Below, in pieces: positions 35,961 through 44,379 of a DNA stretch of 64,000 nt. The notes beneath the pieces were generated by a model that was given only the letters and a program-made list of their open reading frames with translations, ran no database searches and was not told where the DNA came from. The position numbers and the translations under genes are program-made. How positions within the stretch are numbered: the first letter of the stretch is position 1; every line of letters begins with the position of its first letter. Source of the stretch: Natrialba asiatica DSM 12278 (GTDB lineage: Archaea; Halobacteriota; Halobacteria; Halobacteriales; Natrialbaceae); assembly GCF_000337555.1 (NCBI RefSeq), contig NZ_AOIO01000034.1, forward strand, positions 17,158 to 81,157, written 5' to 3'.

Positions 35961-36154
35961 TTCCTTGCTTTAAACTAGGTAATTTATAGGTAGAAGCGAT
36001 GCTATCGGCGATAGTGACCGTCCGACGGCCACCACCCCGGTTCGTCACGACTGCCGATCCGACTCCCCCATTCGTCGCTGGCAGTTAGTCCGTCGAACGC
36101 CGGTATAAAAGACCCCGCCGAGCGTTTTCCACCCTTGAAACTTCACCGTTCGAC

Positions 36155-36228
36155 CGTCCGCTAGAAACCTGCCACGCAGTCGTCCGCTAGAAACCCCACC
36201 GCTCAGTCGTCCGCCGAAACCGGTCGCT
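36155..36228. repeat. Three degenerate 26-27 bp tandem units overlapping the cofH 3' end
   Basis: Units begin cgtccgctagaaacc at 36155, cgtccgctagaaaccc at 36181 and cgtccgccgaaacc at 36208. The third unit is the coding 3' end of cofH (...SADD). The first two lie just downstream, as if the gene end had been duplicated in tandem; each contains ctag, an in-frame stop on the minus strand. Confidence 0.7.
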
Positions 36229-37576
36229 CTCCGCCGGCAAGCAGCGGCGTTCCGTCGGCCTTCGGCCCGAGTTCAGGACCGAACGATGAGGCGGCCGGAT
36301 CGACCACCCGCCGCGTCTCGTAGTCCGTCGACCGCTCGACCGGCACCCGCCCGATCGAAGAGATCAACTCGACGTAGTCGGCGACCGATCTGAACTCGCC
36401 GAACTCGCCGCCGGCCCGCTTCGTGATCTCCTCGGAGAGAATCGTCCCCATAAAGTCGTCCGCGCCGCAGTGAAGCATCTTGAGTCCGGCTTCGTCACCG
36501 TACTTGACCCACGAGGACTGGATGTGGTCGATGTTATCGAGGAAGAGCCGCGAGACGGCGATCATGAGTTCGTCTTCGGCCTGGGAGGCTCCACCGTCGA
36601 CCACGCCGTGTTCGAACAGCGGCGTATTCTGGTGGATAAACGAGAGCGGGACGAACTCCGTGATCGCGCCGTCGACGCGCTCCTGGAGTTCGCGAACTCG
36701 TTCGAGGTGCATCGCACGGTGCGCCTCGTTCTCGACGTGGCCGTACATGATCGTCGCCGTGAGGCCGAGGCCGACGGTCGCCGCGGCCTCCATCGCTTCG
36801 AGCCAGCCGTCGGTGGTGATCTTGCCCGGACAGATCACGTCACGCACTTCGTCGACGAGGATTTCGGCGGCGGTCCCGGGAACGGTGTCGAGGCCGGCGT
36901 CTGCGAGGCGACTGTACACCTCCTCGTAGGACCAGTCCGTGCCGCGTTTGGCGTGGTAGGCCTCTTCCGGTGTCATCGAGTGGACGTGGACGCCGTCGAC
37001 GCTCATCGCCTCGAGTTGCGCTGCGTAGGTTTCGGGATCGGTTTCGTAGCGCTCGGGCGGTTTGTAGTTGATCTCCTTCGGATCGGGATGGGAGTCGAGG
37101 ATTTCGCGGTGTTCCTCGTCGAGTGCGAACGCCGGGTGAAGCCCGGAGACGGACGTGACCTCGTAGATTCCGCGCGAAACGGCGTCTGTGACGATCTCCC
37201 GCGATTCCTCGGGCGTCTTCGTAAAGCCCGCCGTCTGGACCGCCGTCTCGCGTTCGAACGTGTGTGCGGCGTCCTTGAAGTTACAGAACAGACAGCCCAC
37301 GTTACAGGCCGTCGTGACGTTGTTGTTCAGATTCGCGACGAAGGTCACCTCCTCGCCGACGACGTCCGCTCGACGGTGATCCGCCGCCTCGAGCACCAGT
37401 TCCTTGCGCGCGTCGTCGATGCCGTCGGTATCCGTCCCTGTCGTGAGCAACTCGATCGCGTCGTCGACCGTCAGTCGCTCGCCTGTCCGTGCCTTCTCGA
37501 GTGCGTTCTCGAACGCCTGGTCGGTCTCGGGAACGTGCTCGAACGTGAGATCAGCCTCGGTCACCGGGCGCTCCAT
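36203..37576 (-). CDS. cofH: FO synthase subunit 2, radical SAM CofH
   Basis: Partner of CofG in forming FO for F420; adds the tyrosine-derived ring to the pyrimidine. The 457-residue radical-SAM protein has the CX3CX2C motif in TACNVGCLFCNFKDAAHTF near residue 92, SGLHPAFALDEEHREIL near 141 and the HVHSMTPEEAYHAKRGTDWS active-site block near 192. The ATG at 37576 (MERPVTEADLTF) matches relatives; an in-frame ATG at 37594 adds six residues. It is separated from cofG by the S49/DUF4350 pair and runs on the opposite strand. Confidence 0.93.
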   Translation of the reverse strand: MERPVTEADLTFEHVPETDQAFENALEKARTGERLTVDDAIELLTTGTDTDGIDDARKELVLEAADHRRADVVGEEVTFVANLNNNVTTACNVGCLFCNFKDAAHTFERETAVQTAGFTKTPEESREIVTDAVSRGIYEVTSVSGLHPAFALDEEHREILDSHPDPKEINYKPPERYETDPETYAAQLEAMSVDGVHVHSMTPEEAYHAKRGTDWSYEEVYSRLADAGLDTVPGTAAEILVDEVRDVICPGKITTDGWLEAMEAAATVGLGLTATIMYGHVENEAHRAMHLERVRELQERVDGAITEFVPLSFIHQNTPLFEHGVVDGGASQAEDELMIAVSRLFLDNIDHIQSSWVKYGDEAGLKMLHCGADDFMGTILSEEITKRAGGEFGEFRSVADYVELISSIGRVPVERSTDYETRRVVDPAASSFGPELGPKADGTPLLAGGERPVSADD

Positions 37577-37787
37577 CGAGGTAACGATACGCACACAGCG
37601 AGAAAAACGTGATGGAACCGGTCAACCCGCCGTCCCGACTGACCGCTTTCCTCGTCACTCGACGCCTCTCTACGCATCTCCACCTCGGACGGTTGGCAAG
37701 CGATATTGAAACCTTCTTGACCCGCCGTCCCGGCAACTGAGGTATGGACGACGGTGACCGGCTCCATGCCCATACGAGGTGGCGAGC

Positions 37788-38807
37788 GTGACGAGCGTCA
37801 AAGAGTTCCAGATCGACGACGCGGCAACCGACACCGAACTCGGCCGCGGGTCGTTCGTCTTCACCGACGACTACTCCGTCTTCGACTGGGGGAAGATGCC
37901 CGATCAAATCCCCGAAAAGGGCGCGAGTCTCTGTACGATGGGCGCGTTTAACTTCGAACTACTCGAGTCCGAGGGCGTCCCGACGCACTACCGCGGCGTC
38001 GTCGAGAACGGCGAAGTCGTCCCGCTCGAGGACGCCTCTCGCCCACCCTGGCAGATGGCCATCGACCTCACCCAGGTCCCCGACCTCCCGAACGACGGTC
38101 GCGAATACGACTACGAACACTACCACGACACCGCCGGCACGAACTACCTCATTCCGCTCGAAATCGTCTTCCGCAACGAGGTCCCGATCGGCTCCAGCCT
38201 TCGCAGCCGCACCGAGCCGGCCGATCACGGCCTCGAGTTCGACACCTGGCCCGACGAACCCGTCGACCTCGACGACCCGATCGTCGAGTTCTCGACGAAG
38301 TACGAGGAGAGTGACCGCTACCTCGACCGCGCGGAAGCCGACGCCATCGCCGGCCGCGCCGACATCGACGCGCTCGCCGAACTCGCACGCGAGGTCAACC
38401 GGATCATCACCGACCAGGCTGACTCGGCCGGACTCGACCACCAGGACGGCAAGATCGAGTGTCTCTACTACGACGGAGAGATTCGCGTTGCAGACGTCGT
38501 CGGCACGTTCGACGAGAACCGATTCAGCTACGAGGGCACGCAGCTCTCGAAGGAAGTACTCCGCCAGTACCACAAGCGCACCCAGCCGGAGTGGGTGCAG
38601 GCCGTCGAGGCTGCAAAGGTCGAGGCAAAACAGGACGGCGTCGCCGACTGGAAGGCACTGTGCACTCGTGAGCCAGCATCGCTCGACGACGATGTCCTCG
38701 AAACCGCCCGAGACATGTACTGTGCAGGTGCAAACACCTACACTGGACGGGAACTCTTCGATGCTCCGCCGCTCTCGTCGGCGATCGGTGCGGTCCGCCG
38801 GCTGTAA
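37788..38807 (+). CDS. purC: Phosphoribosylaminoimidazole-succinocarboxamide synthase
   Basis: Joins CAIR and aspartate with ATP in de novo purine synthesis. The 339-residue protein is of the long archaeal type, with [20 protein letters not shown] (residues ~11-30), [20 protein letters not shown] near 68, [20 protein letters not shown] near 221 and [20 protein letters not shown] near 243, all characteristic of SAICAR synthase. It starts with GTG. Relatives begin MTSVKEF, pointing to GTG 37788; an in-frame GTG at 37779 adds three residues. Confidence 0.93.
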   Translation: MTSVKEFQIDDAATDTELGRGSFVFTDDYSVFDWGKMPDQIPEKGASLCTMGAFNFELLESEGVPTHYRGVVENGEVVPLEDASRPPWQMAIDLTQVPDLPNDGREYDYEHYHDTAGTNYLIPLEIVFRNEVPIGSSLRSRTEPADHGLEFDTWPDEPVDLDDPIVEFSTKYEESDRYLDRAEADAIAGRADIDALAELAREVNRIITDQADSAGLDHQDGKIECLYYDGEIRVADVVGTFDENRFSYEGTQLSKEVLRQYHKRTQPEWVQAVEAAKVEAKQDGVADWKALCTREPASLDDDVLETARDMYCAGANTYTGRELFDAPPLSSAIGAVRRL

Positions 38808-38881
38808 CTCGCCGCGATCAGCATCTCGGTACAGAAAGTAACGCTCATATTCGACGGGTCCCGAGTGCAACACGACCTCGC

Positions 38882-39088
38882 ATGACGGTTCCCACGAGTA
38901 TCGTTTCGAGTATCGTCCCGTTTGACCCTGTTATCGGGTTCACTATCGTCGCTGGCGCTATGCTGACCGTCTTCGTCGCGACCATGGTCGTCCTCGCGTT
39001 GGCTCCGGTCGTCTCCAATTCGTGGACGGATCGAGTTGTCTCGTCCGCACAGGGCGGGCCCTCCATCGATCCGACGGACGCGGATTGA
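38882..39088 (+). CDS. Small single-pass membrane protein
   Basis: A 68-residue protein, MTVPTSIVSSIVPFDPVIGF, with one long hydrophobic helix (residues ~17-45) and a polar, acidic C-terminal tail (SAQGGPSIDPTDAD). TATA-like catattcga lies about 30 bp before the start. Family unknown. Confidence 0.6.
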   Translation: MTVPTSIVSSIVPFDPVIGFTIVAGAMLTVFVATMVVLALAPVVSNSWTDRVVSSAQGGPSIDPTDAD

Positions 39089-39280
39089 GCGTCTCGGGAG
39101 TCCGGTCGTCTTGGTGGTTATTATTCGTTGGCGGTGTCAAAGGCCCAGTCGCTCTTGCTGTCGCTGATAGCGTCGTAGTCACAATCGTTTCTACAGCACA
39201 CTGTCTCCGGTCTCGAGTTCGGTAAGCAAACGCCGGAACCGGCAGAGTCAGAGCGAGTGTCGGTCGTCGCTCGAACGACC

Positions 39281-39454
39281 CTATCGCCACGCCTCGAGCG
39301 GTTCGGCGTCGGGTTCAGCGATCGAGAGCCAGGCGTCATCCCGCGAAATATCGGCGATGATGTAGTGTGGCTCGCCGTCGAACTCGTCGATTGCGCCAAC
39401 GACATCGCAATCGGGAGCCCGTTGCCGGCCGACCGGCTCCGTTCCGGGAGACAT
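39281..39454 (-). CDS. Small acidic haloarchaeal protein (DUF7556-like), 57 residues
   Basis: The minus strand from 39454 to 39281 encodes 57 residues: MSPGTEPVGRQRAPDC, then DVVGAIDEFDGEPHYIIADI and SRDDAWLSIAEPDAEPLEAWR. Strongly acidic composition, one Cys, normal codon bias and an ATG start make it a real gene despite its small size. It resembles the short haloarchaeal DUF7556 family. A longer overlapping frame on the same strand is rejected because its composition is Ser/Arg-rich. Confidence 0.7.
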   Translation of the reverse strand: MSPGTEPVGRQRAPDCDVVGAIDEFDGEPHYIIADISRDDAWLSIAEPDAEPLEAWR

Positions 39455-39564
39455 AGTCTCAAATCCGTCCGTCGAGTAGATGAACGTTTCGGAAAGTGGG
39501 TGAGCTGACTCAGATTCGGGGACCAGAATTCAAAATAACCGAACGATTCGCTACTGCGTGTCGG

Positions 39565-40533
39565 TCAGGGTTCGTGGGCGCCGGAGTGGTCGTCTGCGAC
39601 TGCACTGCCGATGCCGTCGACGGGGCGGTCGGGGGTGACATCGTCGATTTTCGTTGGCAGGCCCAGCTGGTACCCGGTTCCGTTCTCGCGGACCGTCGTT
39701 CGGCCGCGGTGGACGGAAACGTCGCCGTTGAGGTGGAGTTTAACCGCTTCGAGGAGGGCGTCGGCTTCGAGCGGCTGGCCGCGTCGTTTCATCTCCTCGA
39801 TATCGGCGTCGTCGGGCACGTCGAAGGCGCGCTGGGTGATGATCGGTCCCTGATCGAGGTCCGTCGTGACGTAGTGGGCGGTTACACCGGCGACGCGGAC
39901 ACCCTCTTCGACGGCCTGGCGGTAGGCCTCTGCACCGGGGAACGCGGGCAGCAACGAGGGGTGGACGTTGATGATCCGGTCCTCGTAGCGGAAGACGACG
40001 TTCGGGCTCAGGATGCGCATGTAGCGGGCCAGAACGATGAGGTCGGCGTCGTACTCCGCGAGGAGGTCGATGAGGTGCTCCTCGTTTTGCTGGCCCTTCT
40101 CGTCGCCGATGTCGTGGAACGGGACCCCGTAGTGTTCGGCGAGCGGCTGGAGGTCGTCGTGGTTGCCGATGACGACCCCGATGTCGGCACCGAGTTCGTC
40201 GTTGGCCCAGGCTTCGAAGAGGGCTTCGAGACAGTGGCTCTCCTTCGTTCCGAGGACGGCGATTTCCTGGGTTTCGCGGTCCGCGGGGAAGCGAACTTGC
40301 ACGTCGAGGCCGAGGTCGTCGCCGAGGGCGTGTAGGTCCTCGCGAAGCGTTTCCTCCGTACAGACCATCTCGCTCGTATCGACGGCGAGGGACATCCGGA
40401 AGACGCCGTCTCGAACCGCCTGATCGAGGTCCTCGATGTTGATCCCGCGCTCGAACAGAAGGCTCGTCACCCGGGCGACGAGCCCGGTGTCGTCGTCTCC
40501 GATCACCGTAATTTCGGTCACGTCGGTCGTCAT
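39565..40533 (-). CDS. purU: Formyltetrahydrofolate deformylase
   Basis: Hydrolyses 10-formyl-THF to formate and THF, supplying formate for formate-dependent purine formylation. The 322-residue protein has an N-terminal ACT domain (TEITVIGDDDTGLVARVTSL, residues 5-24) and a formyltransferase-fold domain with QEIAVLGTKESHCLEALFEA, MRILSPNVVFRYEDRIINVHPSLLPAFPGAEAY (catalytic His-Pro block near 195) and AGVTAHYVTTDLDQGPII. The start MTTDVTEIT is chosen at 40533; the in-frame ATG at 40584 would add 17 residues not seen in the family, although a TATA-like cttttag near 40604 would also serve it. Confidence 0.9.
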   Translation of the reverse strand: MTTDVTEITVIGDDDTGLVARVTSLLFERGINIEDLDQAVRDGVFRMSLAVDTSEMVCTEETLREDLHALGDDLGLDVQVRFPADRETQEIAVLGTKESHCLEALFEAWANDELGADIGVVIGNHDDLQPLAEHYGVPFHDIGDEKGQQNEEHLIDLLAEYDADLIVLARYMRILSPNVVFRYEDRIINVHPSLLPAFPGAEAYRQAVEEGVRVAGVTAHYVTTDLDQGPIITQRAFDVPDDADIEEMKRRGQPLEADALLEAVKLHLNGDVSVHRGRTTVRENGTGYQLGLPTKIDDVTPDRPVDGIGSAVADDHSGAHEP

Positions 40534-40685
40534 CGTGGCCACCTCCGCTCGAGCGTACGTCGGGACATCAGTATCAGTACGCATCTCAGTCCACGGGCGG
40601 CTAAAAGTCCTGCTTTCCGTGCCTGTCTCTGCGAGAGATTCGATACCACCGTTCCGGTCTCACGAGGACGGAACCGATAGCGGCG

Positions 40686-41168
40686 TCACTCGATCGACCG
40701 GTCGGGGTCACGGTCGCGAGTAGCGTCGATCTCATCCTCCCGGGCAGTGTCACCATCGCGTTCGGCCGCAGAATCGAACGGGGGGTTGCCGCGATCGCTT
40801 TGTCGGGACTGATCAGCGAGGTACCGAGCGGCATCGGTCTCGGTCTCCGTCTCGACGAGAGTCTCGAGTTTCCGCTCGAACTCGGCGTCCGAGAGGTCGC
40901 CGCTTGCGTACCGCGCTCGCAGCGCTTCAAGGGGATCAGCAGCCGTGTCGTTCGGTTTTGCCCCGTCGGCTGAACTCGTCACTTCGTCGGCCAGCGCCGT
41001 CGTGATGTGTCCGAGGAGATCGCCGCCGAAAATGAACGCAAAGATGATGACGACGATCGCGAGGCTGACGTCGATCACGGCCAATGCGAGCAGACCCAGG
41101 ACGAGCACCAGCGCGGCGAGGGTAATCGCGAGCGTGGAAACGCGGATCACCGGCCGATCCGAGGTCAT
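40686..41168 (-). CDS. SHOCT-domain membrane protein
   Basis: A 160-residue protein with two N-terminal hydrophobic segments (residues ~9-30 and 32-52, running VSTLAITLAALVLVLGLLA and SLAIVVIIFAFIFGG). These are followed by a SHOCT short C-terminal oligomerisation motif (DPLEALRARYASGDLSDAEFERKLETL, around residue 78) and a charged disordered tail. SHOCT proteins are common haloarchaeal membrane accessories of unknown function. The ATG at 41168 is supported by TATA spacing. Confidence 0.85.
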   Translation of the reverse strand: MTSDRPVIRVSTLAITLAALVLVLGLLALAVIDVSLAIVVIIFAFIFGGDLLGHITTALADEVTSSADGAKPNDTAADPLEALRARYASGDLSDAEFERKLETLVETETETDAARYLADQSRQSDRGNPPFDSAAERDGDTAREDEIDATRDRDPDRSIE

Positions 41169-41185
41169 ACAGTTGTCTTTTCCTC

Positions 41186-41196
41186 CAAATAAAAAA
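41186..41196 (-). promoter_or_regulatory. TATA box of the SHOCT gene
   Basis: The AT-rich plus-strand sequence caaataaaaaa (minus: ttttttatttg) is centred about 24 bp before the ATG at 41168. Confidence 0.6.
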
Positions 41197-41351
41197 GATA
41201 GTCGATTCAACATGAGGGCGATTTCTCGTTCCTGTCTCGAAACCGGACGTACTATGACTGCACGTCGCCCTCGCTGCAACATCTATCCACAAACGTGGAT
41301 TACGTAGCGAAGCCGAAAGCGTTTTTGAGCACGGTTACGGGGTTTCAGGTG

Positions 41352-41603
41352 ATGACCGCCTACACCGCCACGGTGACGGTTCGACTCAAACACGGCGTCC
41401 TCGATCCCGAGGCCGAAACCACCAAACAGGCCCTCGAACGCCTCGGTTTCGAACTCGAAGCGCTGCGCTCGGCCGACCGCTTCGAAGTCGACCTCGAAGC
41501 CGACTCGATCGCGGCCGCCCGCGAGCGCGCGGAGGACATGGCGGAACGACTGCTCGCGAACCCGACCATCCACGACTACGACGTGGAGGTCGACGACCGG
41601 TAG
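41352..41603 (+). CDS. purS: Phosphoribosylformylglycinamidine synthase subunit PurS
   Basis: An 83-residue small subunit of FGAM synthase, with PurQ and PurL, in de novo purine synthesis; it structures the ammonia channel. MTAYTATVTVRLKHGVLDPE, AETTKQALERLGF and DMAERLLANPTIHDYDVEV are standard for the family. ATG 41352 is chosen over an upstream in-frame ATG (41295) because homology starts there. The stop is immediately followed by a 20-codon ORF that ends over the purQ start. Confidence 0.95.
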   Translation: MTAYTATVTVRLKHGVLDPEAETTKQALERLGFELEALRSADRFEVDLEADSIAAARERAEDMAERLLANPTIHDYDVEVDDR

Positions 41604-41666
41604 ATGTCCGCCCCAATCACGCTGATCGAACCCGTCGGTCGCACCACCGCGGGGTGGCGACTGTGA
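41604..41666 (+). CDS. 20-codon ORF linking purS to purQ
   Basis: An ATG directly after the purS TAG opens a 20-codon frame (MSAPITLIEP... ending with WRL) whose TGA overlaps the presumed purQ start codon (GTG 41663-41665, in gtga). The continuous stop/start chain would allow translational coupling of purS and purQ. Peptide function is unknown; it may be only a coupling device. Confidence 0.3.
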   Translation: MSAPITLIEPVGRTTAGWRL

Positions 41667-42343
41667 CGGTTTCGATCATCCGATTCGGCGGTTCGAACTG
41701 CGACCGCGACGCCGAACGCGCGCTCGCACACCTCGGTATCGACGCCGAGATCGTCTGGCACGAGGACGGTCTCCCTGCGGATACGTCGGGTATCGTCCTC
41801 CCCGGCGGCTTCTCCTACGGCGACTACCTCCGCGCCGGTGCGATGGCCGCCCGCTCCCCGATCGTGTCCGCGGTCCGCGAGGCCGCCGCCGACGGCACGC
41901 CCGTCCTCGGCGTCTGCAACGGCGCACAGATCGGCTGCGAAACCGGTCTCACCGACGGCGCGTTCACGACCAACGAGAGCGCCCGCTTCCAGTGCGAACA
42001 CGTCCACCTCCGCGTCGAACGCAACGACACCCCCTGGACCGCCGCCTACGACGAGGGCGAAGTCATCGAGATCCCCATCGCCCACGGCGAGGGCCGCTAC
42101 GAACTCAGCGAGCGGCGACTCACTGAACTCGAGGTCGACGACCGGATCCTCTTTCGGTACTGTGACGAGGATGGCGAGCCGAGCGCGGCGGCGAATCCGA
42201 ACGGATCGAAGCACAATGTCGCGGGTATCCTCGGCGACCGCAAGACGGTCGCAGTATTGATGCCACACCCGGAGCGTGCGACGCTGCCGGCTGTCGGTCC
42301 GACGGACGGACAGGGTATATTGCGCGGATTCGAGACCGCATAG
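41663..42343 (+). CDS. purQ: Phosphoribosylformylglycinamidine synthase subunit PurQ (glutaminase)
   Basis: A 226-residue class-I glutamine amidotransferase supplying ammonia to FGAM synthase. The nucleophile Cys is in VLGVCNGAQIGCET near residue 89, the oxyanion region GGFSYGDYLRAGAMAARS near 49, and the catalytic His in VLMPHPERA near the C-terminus. It starts with GTG 41663 (MTVSIIRFGGSNCD as in relatives); GTG 41654 is an alternative. PurL is not visible in this window. Confidence 0.94.
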   Translation: MTVSIIRFGGSNCDRDAERALAHLGIDAEIVWHEDGLPADTSGIVLPGGFSYGDYLRAGAMAARSPIVSAVREAAADGTPVLGVCNGAQIGCETGLTDGAFTTNESARFQCEHVHLRVERNDTPWTAAYDEGEVIEIPIAHGEGRYELSERRLTELEVDDRILFRYCDEDGEPSAAANPNGSKHNVAGILGDRKTVAVLMPHPERATLPAVGPTDGQGILRGFETA

Positions 42344-42373
42344 AAAACGGACGATCGGACGCAGTTCCAGTAC

Positions 42374-43474
42374 CTAGCGCGTCAGCGGCTGGTTGAAACT
42401 CCGCTCGCGCTCCATCACGACCTCCCACGTCCGCTCGCACTCGCAGGAGACCTGCTCGAAGACGGCGGGGTCCTGTCGCAGGTCGAAGTCCTTAATCGCC
42501 TTCTGTACGAGGTCGTCACACTCCTGGCAGTTATGCGGTCCGCGATCGGAGCCGTGGCCGACGGGGTCCGAGACGACGATGGCGTCTACATCGGCGGTCT
42601 CCTCGAGTACGTGTGCGACCGACCAGAGCCACGGCGGGCGGTAGCCGTCGTTGAAGTAGAGTTCATCGACCATCGTGTAGCGCTGGACGTTACAGGGGTT
42701 CATCGAAACGGTGTGACAGCCCTCGACGGCGGCGCAGCGTTCGATGGAGGAGATCATATCCGCGGCGGCTTCGGATTCGGTGAGAAACGGCGGCTTCATC
42801 AGGAGATAGGCTTTGATGCCGGCGTCTGCCTCGCCGTCTGCGTCCTCGTCGGCGAGAGCGGCTTCCGCGCAGGCGTCCTCGAAGTCCGCGAAGTCGAAGT
42901 ACTTGTTCACGCAGTCGTGGCGCACGCGATCGGTCGCCGTCTCGAGTCCGATCGCAACGTCGGTGTCGAGTCCGTGCTGGGTGAACTCGCCGATCTTCTC
43001 GCGGTCGACGAAATCCGGGAGCGATTCGACGACGATCCGTTCGCGGTCGGCGAAGGTGTCGGCGATGGCGCGGCGCGTCTTTGCACCGACTTCGCGTTCA
43101 TCGAGGAAGGAGCCGGAGGTGTAGATCTTGATGAGTTGGGCCGGCTCGTCCCCGTTTTCCCGTTCGTGCTCGAGACAGACGTCGATCTGGTTCATCAGGG
43201 CCTCGTGGCTGACGCTACCGCCGTCGACGCTCTCGGCGACGTAGCCGCACATGGTACAGCCGCCGGCGCGCGCCCAGCGACAGCCGCCGGTGTTGAGGAT
43301 GATGGTCAGGCTCTGTTTGACGCCGTCGGGCGTGTTGTCTTCGTCGAGCCAGACGCGGGTCGGCTCGTGGGGATCGTAGCTCGCCTCCTTGCGCGAGCGG
43401 ATCTCCCGCATTACCTGGTTGTGGGCGTCCATGCCCTTGCCCTGCTCGTAGACTTCGGGCGTGGGTTGACTCAT
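42374..43474 (-). CDS. Archaeosine synthase radical-SAM subunit RaSEA
   Basis: A 366-residue radical-SAM enzyme. RaSEA works with ArcS to convert the preQ0-lysine adduct on tRNA to archaeosine (G+15). It shows an Fe-S motif GGCRWARAGGCTMCGYVAES near residue 64, IGLETATDRVRHDCVNKYF near 178 and SMNPCNVQRYTMVDELYF near 258. A second Cys-rich C-terminal segment (NCQECDDLVQ, SCECERTW) probably binds zinc. Its partners tgtA and arcS lie 11-15 kb away on the plus strand. Confidence 0.9.
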   Translation of the reverse strand: MSQPTPEVYEQGKGMDAHNQVMREIRSRKEASYDPHEPTRVWLDEDNTPDGVKQSLTIILNTGGCRWARAGGCTMCGYVAESVDGGSVSHEALMNQIDVCLEHERENGDEPAQLIKIYTSGSFLDEREVGAKTRRAIADTFADRERIVVESLPDFVDREKIGEFTQHGLDTDVAIGLETATDRVRHDCVNKYFDFADFEDACAEAALADEDADGEADAGIKAYLLMKPPFLTESEAAADMISSIERCAAVEGCHTVSMNPCNVQRYTMVDELYFNDGYRPPWLWSVAHVLEETADVDAIVVSDPVGHGSDRGPHNCQECDDLVQKAIKDFDLRQDPAVFEQVSCECERTWEVVMERERSFNQPLTR

Positions 43475-43572
43475 TAGGCGGACAAAGCGGATGGGTGCCT
43501 AAAGCGCCTTCGTCTGGGCTGACCGACGTCCCTAATTTCACTCGATCGCAAACCGGCTGGTATCGCATCACC

Positions 43573-43764
43573 TCAACTGAGCCGCATTTCCCGCGTTTCG
43601 ACGGCGCTACAGGACGGACAGACGAACTGGTACTGAACACGATCTCCCGATGAACTGACGCGCCACCCGCCGCTCTCGTCGTGATACCCACACTGCCGAC
43701 ACGTAAGTTCAGTTTCGTCGAACTTCGCCCGGAGCCGATCGAACGGGGAGTGGTAGGTAGACAT
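43573..43764 (-). CDS. HVO_0649-type small zinc finger protein
   Basis: A 63-residue protein, MSTYHSPFDRLRAKFDETEL, with two CxxC knuckles (CRQCGY near 22, CPSCSA near 49) forming a zinc ribbon and SGDRVQYQFVCPSC between. It matches the haloarchaeal HVO_0649 family by N-terminus and spacing. Role unknown, probably regulatory. It lies about 100 bp downstream of raSEA's start, on the same strand. Confidence 0.86.
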   Translation of the reverse strand: MSTYHSPFDRLRAKFDETELTCRQCGYHDESGGWRVSSSGDRVQYQFVCPSCSAVETREMRLS

Positions 43765-44026
43765 GTGTTAGCATCTATCGTGATCCTTATTAACAGTTTG
43801 GCACCCAGTTATTCGGAGTCGAACAACAACCGGAGTTTTCGAATAGATCTCGATTGGTGTTACCATGGGTACCAACGAATCACGACCGTTCGTTCCGATT
43901 CTGGCGGAGTAGGGAGTACCCATGAAACGAGAAGGTACCCTTACTGTGCCGTAGCCTGTCGTTAGCGAGACAAACAGTGAGAGACGGTCAACGGCGTTTA
44001 TGTGGGATGCTGTGGTGACTCGGGCC

Positions 44027-44215
44027 ATGTTCGAGTTCACACCGCCGCTCCAGCTCGCCGGTGACGGCTTTCTGTACTGGGCGATCGTCTTTTTCGTCCT
44101 CGCGATCGTCGCGGCTGCAGTCGGTGCTCGGGGTGTCGCCGGCATCTCGATGGAGATCGCACGGATTTTCGTGCTGGTCTTCATCGTGCTCGCGATCGTT
44201 GCACTCCTGTTGTGA
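44027..44215 (+). CDS. DUF1328 small membrane protein
   Basis: A 62-residue protein with two hydrophobic helices (WAIVFFVLAIVAAAVGA and ARIFVLVFIVLAIVALLL) joined by RGVAGISMEI, the hallmark of the DUF1328 family found in many bacteria and archaea. Function unknown. TATA-like cgtttatgtg near 43994 is about 28 bp before 44027, so the longer in-frame ATG (44000) is not used. Confidence 0.86.
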   Translation: MFEFTPPLQLAGDGFLYWAIVFFVLAIVAAAVGARGVAGISMEIARIFVLVFIVLAIVALLL

Positions 44216-44379
44216 CCGGACGCGACTCTCGAAGATCCATTGAATCGCTCTCACTCGATACTCGATCGTGCAGGCGGGCAGTTTGAGAGGCTGATACCAA
44301 TGGCCGTAACCGGAACCCGTTACCCAAGGGTGTGAACAACTAACACTCTGGCGGCCCAAATAAACGGTGAGGGATTACC

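Noticed and set aside
39121..39462. 113-codon minus-strand frame ending DWAFDTANE with a CCxxxC patch
   Set aside because: Mostly out of frame with the well-supported 57-residue gene at 39281-39454; the last 50 codons could be a small Cys protein, but no start or promoter was found.
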